DNA of 64,000 bases from Pontiella desulfatans (GTDB taxonomy: Bacteria; Verrucomicrobiota; Kiritimatiellia; Kiritimatiellales; Pontiellaceae). Below, piece by piece: positions 43,501 to 51,743 of the stretch. Location of the stretch: NCBI RefSeq assembly GCF_900890425.1, contig NZ_CAAHFG010000001.1:3224001-3288000 (forward strand), read 5' to 3'. The notes beneath the pieces were generated by a model that did not search any database, had not been told where the DNA came from, and saw only the letters and a list, made by a program, of their open reading frames with translations. Numbering within the stretch: the first letter of the stretch is position 1; each line of letters opens with the position of its first letter. A program made the translations under genes and the position numbers.

Positions 43501-45674
43501 CGGTGCCCGTCCCCATCGATATCCGCGAGTAACTCAACTTTCCCAACGATGCTACTTTCCGCAAGTTGCACGAGGTTGGCATCCAAAACAAATGTTTTGG
43601 TTGATGTTGCCGAGTAATATGCCGTGGCAACGATTTCCGGTACACCGTCGCCGTCCAGATCCCCGACGGCATGCAGTCCAGTCCACCGACTGTTGTTCGG
43701 CCCGTTGAAAGTATTGAGTACCGTGCCATCGGTTGCGAACCGATGGATTTTCGCCTGTCCGGGATAGTAGGTCGAATCATGCCCCTTGAAACCGAGGACA
43801 TCATGCGTTCCATCCGCATCGAGATCGACAAACACGTGGGAGGAGTTCCCGTTGCTGGGGGAATCGTAGATTCGGGTCAGTTTTCCTGTACCGTCCTCAT
43901 CGACCACGATCGTGTATAGATCCCCGTCGGTCGTGCCGTTCCCGCTGGCACCATTATGGACGGTGTGTGCCGACATCGTGATGTCCAGATTCCCGTCCGC
44001 ATCCATATCCGCCACGGAATATAGGCCGTTGGCCGGACCGATCTGGTAATACCACTCTTCAGCAGCTGTCCCGTAGTCGAAGGCGGCAACGCCGCGCGGC
44101 GTGCGGGCATAACCGGCATTGTAGCCAACCAGCATCTTGCCGTTGCTCAGACCGATCGGTCGCATGGTTACATCGGAACCGCCTGCGTGTAGCCCCTCGA
44201 AGGCCTGCAAAAGGGTGCCGTTCCCGTCGTACACATAGGAGGTGAACCCCGAGCCCTTTCCCCCAAGGAATATCTCGGGAGTTCCATCGCCATCCGCGTC
44301 TTCAAGCATGGCAAGGAATGAGTCCCGCGGCAGATCCACTGTGTGCTCCAGGACTCCGGAACCGTTATGGATCCGCATGGTGCTTCCCGATGAAACTACG
44401 ATCTCGAGTTGGCCATCGCCATCCACATCGCCGGTCAAGACCGACTCGACATCCGCGATGGTATGCTGAACGGCCATTGCTCCGCCCAAAGAAACAGTCG
44501 CGCCTTGTTCGAGGCAGGCGTGTCCGATCATGTCGTTCATGGGATATCGCCATCCGGCCAGCACTCCTCCACCGGATTCCCCATATACCGCGCTCTTAAC
44601 GATGCTTGGGCTGGCGCCGTCCTTCCAGGCCTTGGCTTTCAGCCACCCAGGAACGGGAGCGGAAACCATGCCTGAAACAGGCACGACGGACGATGACTCA
44701 TCGGGATCCGCACCTGGCACGGTTCCGGAACCGGTTTCATACCGGATGGTCGCCCCGACTGTTCCACAGGTAATTGCAACCTGCACGCTACCGCCCGGAT
44801 GCAATCCGCCATCCGGACTAAATTCAGGATTCTCCACCACATTGAATGCCCGAAGAGTTCTGAATCCCAGAGAATGGTATTCCTCATCACTCAGCCCACC
44901 AGCTTCAACCGATTTTGATGCACCACAACGCAGCCAACGTGCATCGCCATTTCCGCCACCGCTTCTTGCATGGCGATCAGTCCCGGCGGCGTTATTGCAC
45001 CATTCCCAAATATTGCCTGAAATATCGTAAAGCCCGTATGCATTCGGGGGAAAACTACCACACGGCGCAGAATGAGGATCGTCCCCATAGGCATAATCCG
45101 GATGCCCGCCTTTGGTCGGGCTCAGATCATAGTCGAATGCACTCGAAGAAAAATAGTTCGCCTCCCCGTGCGTAATGAATTCGCCCCACGGAAATCTTTG
45201 GCCAGCGAGTCCACCACGGGCAGCATATTCAAACTCCGTCCATGTGGGCAACCGGTAGCCACTAGCATTGTAATCGGTAACCGCATCGTGGGAGCCTGTC
45301 CGGTAAACTCCACCTGTAACGGAATAGCAGGGAGTTAAACCGTCCATTTCGCTACGGGCATTGCACCACTTGGCACAGTCGTACCAGTCGATGCTATGAA
45401 CAGGATGGCCAACGTCCTTCCTTTCGCCAGGATTATCGAATTGATATCCGTTGGTGACCGCCCATTCGCAGACATCCCGCCAAGTTGAATAAGAAATCTC
45501 GGTGGCATCCATGAGTACGGTATTGGTCATGGTAAGCGAATAAGAGCCGAAATCAGGATCAACTCCACCGTTTGTTCCTGCGGGAACAGTCACCATTTCA
45601 GTGCTAAACGCACTCATGGATACGAGTCCGAGAGCTAGGCACGAAACAACAGAAAACAACAACCCTTTGGTCAT
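37593..45674 (-). CDS. Giant secreted protein: SUMF1 - propeller - subtilisin - beta-helix - Ig-like - SUMF1
   Basis: 2693 residues from the ATG at 45674 (AGGGAGG 7 bases upstream); the open frame continues upstream but lacks signals. Order, with rough positions: signal peptide 1-24; SUMF1-like domain 25-275 (VHSIDWYDCAKWCNARS, GYRLPTWTEFEYAARGG, GNIWEWC); chitobiase-like strand domain 275-360; FG-GAP/VCBS propeller 405-780; a choice-of-anchor-type domain; a fervidolysin-like propeptide; subtilisin catalytic domain with Asp1113 (VIDTGID), His1169 (GHGTHC) and Ser1328 (GTSMATPHVSG); a jelly-roll 1560-1730; right-handed beta-helix 1750-2045; calcium motif DSDGDGLPDEWE near 2058; three Ig-like (BIG) repeats 2180-2450; a second SUMF1-like domain 2475-2693. 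The SUMF1 domains lack the FGE cysteine pair. Probable role: extracellular processing or surface adhesion. No PEP-CTERM or type IX sorting tail is seen. Confidence 0.82.
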   Translation of the reverse strand: MTKGLLFSVVSCLALGLVSMSAFSTEMVTVPAGTNGGVDPDFGSYSLTMTNTVLMDATEISYSTWRDVCEWAVTNGYQFDNPGERKDVGHPVHSIDWYDCAKWCNARSEMDGLTPCYSVTGGVYRTGSHDAVTDYNASGYRLPTWTEFEYAARGGLAGQRFPWGEFITHGEANYFSSSAFDYDLSPTKGGHPDYAYGDDPHSAPCGSFPPNAYGLYDISGNIWEWCNNAAGTDRHARSGGGNGDARWLRCGASKSVEAGGLSDEEYHSLGFRTLRAFNVVENPEFSPDGGLHPGGSVQVAITCGTVGATIRYETGSGTVPGADPDESSSVVPVSGMVSAPVPGWLKAKAWKDGASPSIVKSAVYGESGGGVLAGWRYPMNDMIGHACLEQGATVSLGGAMAVQHTIADVESVLTGDVDGDGQLEIVVSSGSTMRIHNGSGVLEHTVDLPRDSFLAMLEDADGDGTPEIFLGGKGSGFTSYVYDGNGTLLQAFEGLHAGGSDVTMRPIGLSNGKMLVGYNAGYARTPRGVAAFDYGTAAEEWYYQIGPANGLYSVADMDADGNLDITMSAHTVHNGASGNGTTDGDLYTIVVDEDGTGKLTRIYDSPSNGNSSHVFVDLDADGTHDVLGFKGHDSTYYPGQAKIHRFATDGTVLNTFNGPNNSRWTGLHAVGDLDGDGVPEIVATAYYSATSTKTFVLDANLVQLAESSIVGKVELLADIDGDGHREVVLLSPDGMVSLLGQDLSLLSSLQIEGQGSEIIASDLGGDGRIELLCRVGGNLHIVQFLTPDGLTIEPNASFVSSGTTGVGFDPSSMTYSLSNTGTTALAWTAVCGDSWIDLSAEGGTLAPGASYELVVGFSVDTLALPAGSHEALVEIAVQGASSTQQRTVLLTVVEPTGDIAVEDSILPINDRAMDFGQSVLNEESVEQITIQNTSAQYDLVVEGVGLSWSESGGAQALNDGACGADTKQDAIATASQTPPPTTIVSNAEYRPGVLLVGYTSGKQITAAAKADLHVAMGTESIKTFSRIPAEMVKLPVGAKLEKMIEAYTGQPGVAYAEPDYLLNAYDLPDDSRFAELWGMHNTGQTGGTPGADIGAAEAWDITTGNTNVIVAVIDTGIDYTHPDLAANMWVNHGEIAGNGVDDDGNGFVDDVHGYDFAYNDSNPMDGGGHGTHCAGTIGAVGGNGVGVAGVNWRVRLMAVKFLNDSGSGYTSDAVDSLEYAVANGAHISNNSWGGGGYSSTLKAAIDAAGASGHLFVAAAGNSGANNDANPHYPSSYDCDNILAVASSDHNDNRSGFSCYGANSVDLAAPGSSILSTVPGAGYGVKNGTSMATPHVSGAAALLKSQKMNALYSELKQLLMNGVDVLPQWEGLVMTGGRLNVANSLLLSEPPFVLENQPTWPVTLSPGGSITFDVRKTARRAGLHEGLVSIDCNDLEEPVVNVGLFSDVVCDWMSVMPQDAIGILHEAGTAPVAISASFALENLGSGSITWNVSGAPWWLGVDPGQGSLAVGASNVVGLALDPGVSDLPQGTYEAVLAFSNDTHGMVQQRVVELTVTPATIAFFALDTDPGWTMESGWEFGVPLGGGSYSGDPVSGHTGANVLGYNLAGDYPNNLSEYWLTSSPVDCSGFTNVQLRFWRWLGIESSSYDHASIEVSNDGSSWHSVWSHDGGSFSEANWNEVVYDISAVADGAASVWVRWGMGTTDYSITYPGWNIDDIIFEGTPLGVYDTPIHYVNVSNSTPVVPYASWATAATSIQDAVDAASSNDTVLIADGTYLLSVEITVTNAILVRSLNSPEATIVDGQGSVRCFNLGSSACVLSGLSIQNGYVDYHDSFGSRGAGVLCASRDPLIEHCIVSSNTASGTGNGGGVFGGTINYSIIENNSGGYSGGGCQDSLVLNCRILGNNGSFGGAVAYGITKNSLIRGNRGWQGGALWESAAYNCTIVENEAQPGNKGGLVRSDAYNCIIVGNEGVDIDLQFGSSSHTCSPDVTNGVNGNITNAPVFVDAVVGNYHLAPSSPCINWGDNVVVSGATDLDGNPRLVGAYVDMGCYEYQGLVDPDDSDGDGLPDEWERLHFGGNVDPDSDADGDGQVNWQEQISGMDPRSSASVFAASNFVGTATGERIIQWPSAEGRYYNVYWKEDLQSEAGWIPVGVNIESGIFTDTVHGAESHGFYKLEVGTEPVSSANKVLSGIALDIPWLDYRDYAPLAYAPVRCWAHYSDGSSSNVSAVWEEDSLDAWISGGYFEAEVKSDDYGVTVSCSYGGLTDSMMLTISGRPVITDVEVVGPTSVTPSSPWGDFYYDCIVTYSDGSSVDMSGEAVWSDDWPSVGMNSGGWLQVPYGWTEPITVTATVTEYATDYSGSLVVHVNPTLDYVSISGPASVDEGETGQYSCTAHYSDGSSYGVDADSYDLDGFAYATIDSSGLLTALSVGADEVFWLSCEYEGRSDYMEVTIRNVSVPQPADTVLIDAGSNPVVDPVYGSETLTITNAIYMDQYLVTSSLWYQVYDWAETNGYDISINGVANGADHPITQVNWYDCAKWCNARSRMENRSPCYKLGGNEFKSGEVDSITTDFNANGFRMPTHLEWEYAARGGHSAYRYPWGNSISSSDANYGNNVGATTPVDQYSPNDYGLYDMVGNVWELCDTQYQTGERANAGGGFSSSTNAVHCGYARDVMADQPATTRWHIGFRTVCLPE

Positions 45675-46113
45675 GATAAACCTCCCTGATAGTTTATAAA
45701 TGTTGCTTCCAGAATCACCCCAGACCCCGGAGGTTATGTTGTCCGCATGGTCTCCCGGCCAGCGGAGCAACGTTTTCAACATACACCGACAAAACAGCAT
45801 GTCAATAAGTTCATGATTTATTTTGTGTTTTAGTATTTTTTACTAGCTCATCGCAATATTTCACAAATTTTTACGCACTATTAACAACCACATACGGATG
45901 CGAAATCGGAATCTTATTCTAAAAAGCACTTTTTTTTCGACGGGATGGAAATCAACGGGTGATTAGCCACAAGAGAACGCATAGATCACAAAACCAGGGC
46001 TCGGTTTTTTACAGGACTATTTGTGGCAGGACTATTTTCCGCTCGGCGGCGGGCAGGTGGAAATTGGAGCAAGCAACCGCGCTCGGGCGGCAAACCACGA
46101 AATACACCAAATA

Positions 46114-46369
46114 CACGAAAAACCTGAGCGTAGCGTGGATATCCGATCCGCGTTTTTCCAGGCAACAGGAACTCGTATCGGATATACGAGCTACGGCTCT
46201 CATTCCCCTTTGTCACTGGAGAGCCAGCAACCGCCCCTTTCCCGCCCGGACGAAAAGCAACTGCGAATGAACGGCAAACCTCGAAATACACGAAAAACCT
46301 GAGCGTAGCGCGGATATCCGATCCGCGTTTTTCGGGCAACAGGAACTCGTATCGGATATACGAGCTACG
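46114..46369. repeat. Two 80-base direct repeats
   Basis: Copies at 46114-46195 and about 46289-46369 differ at only a few positions. Each starts with CACGAAAAACCTGAGCGTAG and contains GGATATCCGATCCGCG and CGTATCGGATATACG, the latter a near-palindrome. A 90-base unrelated spacer separates them. Confidence 0.85.
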
Positions 46370-46888
46370 CCCTCCACCGAAGAGATAGCAACCGTAAATT
46401 GACGCCAATGAACGCGAATTATCACTGCGCATGTTTTTTATGACAGGATGATTTTATTCGACCGCTAAGACGCGAGGAAACAAAGATCTCCCGTCCGCAT
46501 GGGATATTTCCACCTAAAAAAATCGTCCGCGCCGCAAATCGTCTTGTCATTAATCGTCCTGTAAAAAATCGGCATCCTCATAGGGTTCTCATTTGCGGAA
46601 AAAAGGGACAAAAAAGGGGGGCGGGCGTGCTTCTAAGAGACGAAGCGAAGATGAGGAAGCCAATATGGAACATTGGAATGACCGAAGGGAATGACAACCA
46701 CCACTACAGCAGTGCGGAACATGTAGTGGCCGGTTCCTAGAACCGCCCATCGATCCTGTCCATCCGGTGATTAGGGTAGAAACATTTTTAGGCAGAAAGA
46801 TGCGGTGCTGGGAATAGGGTCGCTCGGCGGGGCAGCAAGCGGTACATCGGCGGTGCGGGGGCATTTCCCGGCGGGGAATGGTTGGTGC

Positions 46889-46938
46889 GGGAGCGGGGAC
46901 ATTCCTGTCCCCGACGGGGGCAAGAAAGCCCCCGCTCC
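46889..46938. repeat. Nested hairpins
   Basis: GGGGAC-ATTCCT-GTCCCC (46895-46912) and CGGGGGC-AAGAAA-GCCCCCG (46915-46934) lie side by side. The outer GGAGCGGGG (46890-46898) can also pair with CCCCGCTCC (46930-46938). It lies 57 bases downstream of the sulP stop codon, so it may act as its terminator. Confidence 0.75.
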
Positions 46939-46994
46939 GTTGGAACCGCCCATTGATCCCGCCCACTCGCGCCAGCGGGCGAGGCCGGTGCGGG

Positions 46995-48602
46995 CTAGTC
47001 CAACCGGTCGTCGGCGATGTGCCAGTCGAGCCCTTCGATGACGCTGACCTCGATGATGTTGTCGGCCTTTTCCATCAGTTCCAGGCATTCCGGGCTGAGG
47101 TTGAGCAGGTGCAACGACTTGCCTTGGTCGGCATAGCGCTCGGTGATATTGTTGATGGCCTCTATGGCGGAGTGGTCGTAGACGCGCGCGTTCTCGAAAT
47201 CGATGACGACATCCTGCGGATCGTTGAGCGGATCGAACAGATCCTTGAAGGACTGGGCGGAACCGAAGAAGAGCGCGCTTTCAAGGTGGTAGACCTTGGT
47301 TCCGTGCTCATCGGTCTTGATGTTGGCGTGGATTTTCTTTCCGTGCTGCCAGGCAAAGCCGAGCGCGGAGACAACGATGCCGACGAGTACGGCGATCGCC
47401 AGGTCGTGCAGCACGGTCACGACCGATACGAGAACGATAATGAAGAGATCCATCTTGGGGATGCTGCCGACCAGGCGGAAGCTCGACCATTCGAAGGTGC
47501 CGATCACGACCATGAACATGACGCCGACGAGCGCGGCGAGCGGGATGATTTCCACGAGCGGTGCGGCGAAGAGCAGGATGGCCAGCAGGAACAGCGCCGC
47601 GGAGATGCCGGAGGTGCGCCCGCGTCCACCGCCGCGGATATTGATCATGCTTTGGCCAATCATGGCGCAACCGCCCATGCCTCCGAAGAACCCGTTGACC
47701 AGGTTGGCCAGGCCCTGGCCAATGCATTCCTTGTTGCCCCGCCCGCGGGTTTCGGTGATTTCATCCACCAGCGTCAGGGTCATCAGCGATTCAATCAGGC
47801 CGACCGCGGCGGCGAGCGCGGAATAGGGCAGAATCATTTTAATATTGGCCCAGGTGAGGGGCATATGGGGGAACGCAAACGTCGGGAAGCCGGCCGCAAT
47901 GGTTTCCTTGGTTGGGTCCATCCCCTGCACAAAGTCGAGCACGTTGCGCGATTCGTGGATGCCGAACTTTTTGAGCACGATGGAAATGATGGTTACCGTG
48001 ACAATGCCCATGAGCGTGGCCGGCACAGCCTTGGTGAGCTTGGGCAGGAAAAAGCTGATCGCCATCGTCAGCGCAATCATGCCGCCCATGATTCCCAGCG
48101 CGGCGGGGTTGAGCAGATGCGCCTCTTCGCCATGGCCGACATAGAACATTTCGAACTGCGACTTGAAGATGATGATGGCCAACCCGTTCACGAAACCCAA
48201 CATGACCGGATGCGGCACCAGGCGGATAAACTTTCCGAGTTTGAAGAAACCGAACAGCATTTGGAGGATGCCCATCAGGATGACGGCCGAAAAAAGGTAG
48301 CCGGTCGCGGTTTCCGTATCCACATTTTCCCCGTAGAGCCCCAGCATCAGCGGGGCAAAGATGACGGCCACCGCGCCGGTCGCACCGGAAATCATGCCGG
48401 GTCGTCCGCCGAAGATGGCCGTAATCAAGCCCATCATGAAGGCGGCGTAGAGCCCAATGACCGGATCGACCTTGGCCACGAACGAAAAAGCCACCGCCTC
48501 GGGCACCAGCGCCAGCGCCACGGTCAGGCCCGATAGGATGTCGTTCTTGGCATTGCGCGGACGTTCGATCTTCAGTTTAAACAGCTTATTGGTCTTCTGC
48601 AT
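46995..48602 (-). CDS. SulP/SLC26-family anion permease with STAS domain
   Basis: A 535-residue inner-membrane transporter, about 12 helices then a cytoplasmic STAS domain from about residue 420 (DEHGTKVYHLESALFFGSAQSFKDLF, VVIDFENARVYDHSAIEAINNI). The SulP core has DILSGLTVALALVPEAVAFSFVAKVDPVIGLYAAF and SGATGAVAVIFAPL. Family members carry sulfate, bicarbonate or other anions. In a genome rich in sulfatases, sulfate handling is attractive but not proven; related PVC and marine proteins may move bicarbonate with sodium. It is divergent from recA. Confidence 0.9.
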   Translation of the reverse strand: MQKTNKLFKLKIERPRNAKNDILSGLTVALALVPEAVAFSFVAKVDPVIGLYAAFMMGLITAIFGGRPGMISGATGAVAVIFAPLMLGLYGENVDTETATGYLFSAVILMGILQMLFGFFKLGKFIRLVPHPVMLGFVNGLAIIIFKSQFEMFYVGHGEEAHLLNPAALGIMGGMIALTMAISFFLPKLTKAVPATLMGIVTVTIISIVLKKFGIHESRNVLDFVQGMDPTKETIAAGFPTFAFPHMPLTWANIKMILPYSALAAAVGLIESLMTLTLVDEITETRGRGNKECIGQGLANLVNGFFGGMGGCAMIGQSMINIRGGGRGRTSGISAALFLLAILLFAAPLVEIIPLAALVGVMFMVVIGTFEWSSFRLVGSIPKMDLFIIVLVSVVTVLHDLAIAVLVGIVVSALGFAWQHGKKIHANIKTDEHGTKVYHLESALFFGSAQSFKDLFDPLNDPQDVVIDFENARVYDHSAIEAINNITERYADQGKSLHLLNLSPECLELMEKADNIIEVSVIEGLDWHIADDRLD

Positions 48603-48904
48603 GGGATTTTCCGATCTTCGTTATGTGCATTTTTCCGGCTAAAAGCGCGCGACTATCCCACAATCGCCCCCCAACGCGAGTCTTTTTGAGGATTATATTA
48701 ATCTCTGAGCAGCAGCGATCCCCTTCCCTCCCCACCGTCCAGCACTCCACCCATTTTTCGCCCGATTGCCCGGTACGGATGAATCCCCTCCTCCACAAAA
48801 TATCGAACGATTAGAAGCGGGGGACGTTGACACGGGCGGGGGGTTTGATAAGAATTCGCCCTTCATTTTTCAACCCAAGGCACAAGACGAAGGAGAACCC
48901 CAGC
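48603..48904. other. Intergenic region between sulP and recA
   Basis: 302 bases without a gene. A TTGACA sequence (48828-48833) is followed 15 bases later by TAAGAA, a possible recA promoter with short spacing. I see no obvious LexA-type palindrome. Nothing else was recognised. Confidence 0.4.
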
Positions 48905-49930
48905 ATGGCCGCAAAGAAAGACGCCCCCACCGACAAATCATCCGCACTCAACGCAGTTGTTGCTCAAATCCAAAAACAGTATGGCGAAGGGGCGATCGTT
49001 AAACTGGGCGATGCCTCCGCAAACAAGCATATCGAATCCATTTCCACCGGCGCGCTGACGGTCGACCTCGCACTCGGCATCGGCGGTTTGCCCCGCGGGC
49101 GCATCGTCGAAATCTACGGGCCGGAATCCTCCGGGAAAACCACGCTGGTTTCCCATGTGATCGCGAATGCGCAGAAAGCCGGCGGCTCCGCGGCGTTCAT
49201 CGATACCGAGCACGCGCTGGATCCGGGCTATGCCAAGAAAATCGGCGTCGACATCGACAACCTGCTCGTCTCCCAGCCGGACTCCGGCGAAGAAGCGCTG
49301 AACATTTGCGAGGCGCTGGTGAAAAGCAACTCGCTCGACGTGGTCGTGGTCGACTCGGTCGCCGCCCTCGCGCCGCGCGCCGAACTCGATGGCGAAATGG
49401 GGCAATCGCACGTGGGCCTGCAAGCCCGGCTGATGTCGCAGGCGCTGCGCAAGCTGGTTTCGGCCATCAACCATTCAAGCTGCATCGTGATCTTCACCAA
49501 CCAGATCCGGGAAAAGGTGGGCGTCATGTTCGGCAGCCCGGAAACCACCCCCGGCGGACGCGCGCTGAAATTCTACTCCTCCGTCCGGCTCGACATCCGC
49601 CGCATCGGCCAGCTGAAAGACTCCGCCGGCAACGTCTACGGCAACCGCACCCGCGTCAAGGTGGTGAAAAACAAGGTGGCCGCCCCCTTCACCCAGGCCG
49701 AGTTCGACATTCTCTACGCCGAAGGCATTTCCTTCACCGGTTCGGTGATCGATGCCGCCATCGACGCGGGCATCATCGACAAGAAGGGCTCCTGGCTCTC
49801 GATGGACGGCACCCAGCTCGGCCAAGGCCGCGATGCCGCCGTCCGCGCCCTCAAGGAAGACCAGGAACTCTGCGACTCCGTCATCGAGCGCATATACAAG
49901 GCGCGCGAGGAAGCCGCAGAAAGGCAATAG
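48905..49930 (+). CDS. recA: Recombinase RecA
   Basis: A 341-residue RecA: Walker [10 protein letters not shown] near residues 67-75, [37 protein letters not shown], Walker [17 protein letters not shown], loop regions [22 protein letters not shown] and [29 protein letters not shown]. It catalyses homologous strand exchange and stimulates self-cleavage of LexA-type repressors. The start at 48905 has AAGGAG 9 bases upstream; the longer frame to 48827 is untranslated DNA. The C-terminus is short and lacks the strongly acidic tail of E. coli RecA. A toxin-antitoxin pair follows 12 bases later. Confidence 0.97.
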   Translation: MAAKKDAPTDKSSALNAVVAQIQKQYGEGAIVKLGDASANKHIESISTGALTVDLALGIGGLPRGRIVEIYGPESSGKTTLVSHVIANAQKAGGSAAFIDTEHALDPGYAKKIGVDIDNLLVSQPDSGEEALNICEALVKSNSLDVVVVDSVAALAPRAELDGEMGQSHVGLQARLMSQALRKLVSAINHSSCIVIFTNQIREKVGVMFGSPETTPGGRALKFYSSVRLDIRRIGQLKDSAGNVYGNRTRVKVVKNKVAAPFTQAEFDILYAEGISFTGSVIDAAIDAGIIDKKGSWLSMDGTQLGQGRDAAVRALKEDQELCDSVIERIYKAREEAAERQ

Positions 49931-49942
49931 GACGTCACTTTC

Positions 49943-50341
49943 ATGAACAAGGAAATCCGATGGAAACAGCGGTTCTCTAATTTTGAAAAGGCGTTCCGGA
50001 CGCTGGAACGGACGGTAGCGATTGAGCATCCGTCGGAGGCGGAACGGGGTGGCCTGATCCAGTTTTTCGAGATGGCCTTCGAACTGGCATGGAAGACCCT
50101 GAAAGATTATCTCGAAGCGGACGGCTATCAAGTAAAGAGTCCGCGCGATGTACTGAAACAAGCATTCCAGTCCGAAATCATTAAAGATGGCCATGCGTGG
50201 ATCGAGGCGTTGGAAGACCGCAATCTTGCCGCCCATACCTATAATGAAGAAACGGCTCTAAAAATTGAGGGGCTGATTCGCGATAAATATTTTCCAGCAC
50301 TCGCGACCTTGCATGAAACGCTCAAGTCTGAGGTCGAATGA
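49943..50341 (+). CDS. hepT: HEPN-domain protein, HepT-like toxin / nucleotidyltransferase partner
   Basis: A 132-residue helical protein of the HI0074/HepT type. It carries the HEPN ribonuclease motif R-x4-H-x-Y exactly: Arg93, His98 and Tyr100 in DRNLAAHTY. In HepT-MntA pairs this motif forms the RNA-cutting site, and the Tyr is the residue that the partner modifies with AMP. It is followed by the nucleotidyltransferase gene with a four-base overlap (ATGA). Together they form a likely type VII toxin-antitoxin module. Simple nucleotidyltransferase-accessory activity without toxicity is the alternative. Confidence 0.85.
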   Translation: MNKEIRWKQRFSNFEKAFRTLERTVAIEHPSEAERGGLIQFFEMAFELAWKTLKDYLEADGYQVKSPRDVLKQAFQSEIIKDGHAWIEALEDRNLAAHTYNEETALKIEGLIRDKYFPALATLHETLKSEVE

Positions 50342-50661
50342 TGGCATTCGGGCTGACCGACAAGGACATTGAATTGATTCGTTCGGCAATTGAACAACAC
50401 CGGGAGATTGATGAGGTTCTTGTCTTCGGCTCCCGGGCAATGGGAAATCACAAGGTCGGTTCCGATGTGGATTTGGCGGTTAAAGGTAACGGAGTGAGCC
50501 TTCGCACCATTTCCAGCCTATCTTCCCGACTTAACGAGGAAGCTCCTCTTCCCTACCAGTTCGATGTGATCGACTATGCCACCATCGACACCCCTGCCCT
50601 GATTGAACATATTGATGTCCATGGCAAGGCGCTGTATCAGCGAAAGGAACGGGCGGAATGA
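50338..50661 (+). CDS. mntA: MNT-domain minimal nucleotidyltransferase (MntA-like antitoxin)
   Basis: A 107-residue protein with the motif GS-x10-D-x-D present exactly (Gly31-Ser32, Asp43, Asp45 in FGSRAMGNHKVGSDVDLAV) and a later acidic strand FDVIDYATID. In type VII systems MntA adds AMP to the HepT tyrosine and so neutralises it. It overlaps the hepT stop, and its own stop is overlapped by the possible start of the next gene. A start at the second ATG (50341) is equally possible. Confidence 0.85.
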   Translation: MMAFGLTDKDIELIRSAIEQHREIDEVLVFGSRAMGNHKVGSDVDLAVKGNGVSLRTISSLSSRLNEEAPLPYQFDVIDYATIDTPALIEHIDVHGKALYQRKERAE

Positions 50662-51644
50662 TTTTCAGGCAGAATGGTTTTGACTGGCATAAGACGGAAG
50701 GGAGTTTCCCTCCAATGGCGTTACCTTTGCGACTTTGCGTCTTTGCGGTCATCGCCTCAGTCCTGCTTGGCTGCACACCGGATCAGGAGCGGGTTGAGTG
50801 GCCGGCGTTCGATGGGCAGCGCGCCTATGCCGAGGTGGAGGCGCTGGTTCAGTTTTCCCCGCGCGATGCCGGGACGCCCGGAGGCTGGAAGGCGGCGAAG
50901 CATATCCACCAGCGGATGGAGAGCTTCGGCATCGAAACCGACCTCGACACCTTCACCGATATGACGCCGGACGGCGAAAAGACCATGATCAACGTGGTTG
51001 GAACCGTGCCGGGAAAGACCCCGCGCTGGATCATTCTGGGTTCCCACTTCGACACGATGCCGGGGATCGACCCCTTCCAGGGCGCGAACGATTCGGGATC
51101 GAGCACCGGCATCCTGCTGGAGCTGGCCCGCATGCTTGGGGCATCCCAAACGGTTCCCGAGGTCGGGATCATTTTCGCGTTCTTCGACGGCGAAGAAGGC
51201 ATTGCCGGCTACATTCCCGGGGATGGCCTGCACGGTAGCCGCCATATGGCCCGGCAGCTGGCCGAAACCGGCGACCACAAGAAAATCGATGCCATGATCC
51301 TGCTGGATATGGTCGGCGACAAAGACCTGCATTTCACCGTGCCCTACAATAGTGAACGGAAACTGGTGCAGGAGGTTTTCAAGGCGGCCCAGGCCACCGG
51401 GCATCGCGACCGCTTCTCGCTCACCCGCTCCGTGATCACGGACGACCATGTCCCGTTTCTCGAGATCGGCATCCCCGCCATCGACCTGATCGACTTCAAA
51501 TTCGGTTCCGAACCCGGCCTCAACGACCACTGGCATACGGAGGCCGACAACCTGGGCAACATCAGCGCCGAGAGCCTCGGAATCAGCGGAACCATCACCC
51601 TCAAACTACTCGAAAAACTGGCATTTCCCGCAATATCCGATTAA
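50658..51644 (+). CDS. M28-family zinc peptidase lipoprotein (glutaminyl cyclase-like)
   Basis: 328 residues if read from 50658 (ATGA overlap with mntA), or 309 from the ATG at 50715. The signal peptide begins after 50715 (PLRLCVFAVIASVLLGC) and ends in a lipobox, so 50715 is the more likely start. The M28 zinc site is complete: SHFDTMPG, GANDSGSSTGILLELAR, AFFDGEEG, LLDMVGD, and NDHWHTEADN near the C-terminus. Members are aminopeptidases or glutaminyl-peptide cyclotransferases. The signal-peptide codons 50725-50749 coincide with a dispersed CTTTGCG-type repeat. Confidence 0.85.
   Translation: MIFRQNGFDWHKTEGSFPPMALPLRLCVFAVIASVLLGCTPDQERVEWPAFDGQRAYAEVEALVQFSPRDAGTPGGWKAAKHIHQRMESFGIETDLDTFTDMTPDGEKTMINVVGTVPGKTPRWIILGSHFDTMPGIDPFQGANDSGSSTGILLELARMLGASQTVPEVGIIFAFFDGEEGIAGYIPGDGLHGSRHMARQLAETGDHKKIDAMILLDMVGDKDLHFTVPYNSERKLVQEVFKAAQATGHRDRFSLTRSVITDDHVPFLEIGIPAIDLIDFKFGSEPGLNDHWHTEADNLGNISAESLGISGTITLKLLEKLAFPAISD
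50725..50749 (+). repeat. CTTTGCG-unit repeat forming signal-peptide codons
   Basis: Three linked units (CTTTGCGA, CTTTGCGT, CTTTGCGGT) lie in the signal-peptide coding region of the M28 peptidase gene. A shorter copy is at 36429-36442 in another signal-peptide region. Confidence 0.65.
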
Positions 51645-51743
51645 TCTAATCATGTTTTAGCCAATTTAATGAAAAGTGGGCTTGCCAGAGCCGATTCAAT
51701 CCATTTATATCGATAGCTCTTTTATACAAAACCGGAGAAAAAT

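Larger units (their letters stand above)
45675..46994. other. 1.3-kb gene-free region packed with repeats
   Basis: No convincing gene on either strand. From left: an AT-rich leader before the giant gene (45800-45950) likely containing its promoter; a GCCACAAGAGAACGCA unit (45965-45980); two CAGGACTATT units (about 46016-46041); CACGAAATA units (46093-46120); two 80-base direct repeats; an ACAGGATGATT unit near 46442 and two related complementary units at 46535-46562; and hairpins at 46889-46938. It looks like an accumulation site for the repeat families of this genome. Confidence 0.75.

Noticed and set aside
46021-46432. Several short frames in the repeat region
   Set aside because: Their translations are made by repeats (for example the recurring YIRYEFLLP phrase) and occur in both directions.
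46878-48536. 552-codon plus-strand frame opposite the SulP permease
   Set aside because: Asp/His/Gly/Arg-rich shadow; the opposite strand encodes a clear SulP protein.
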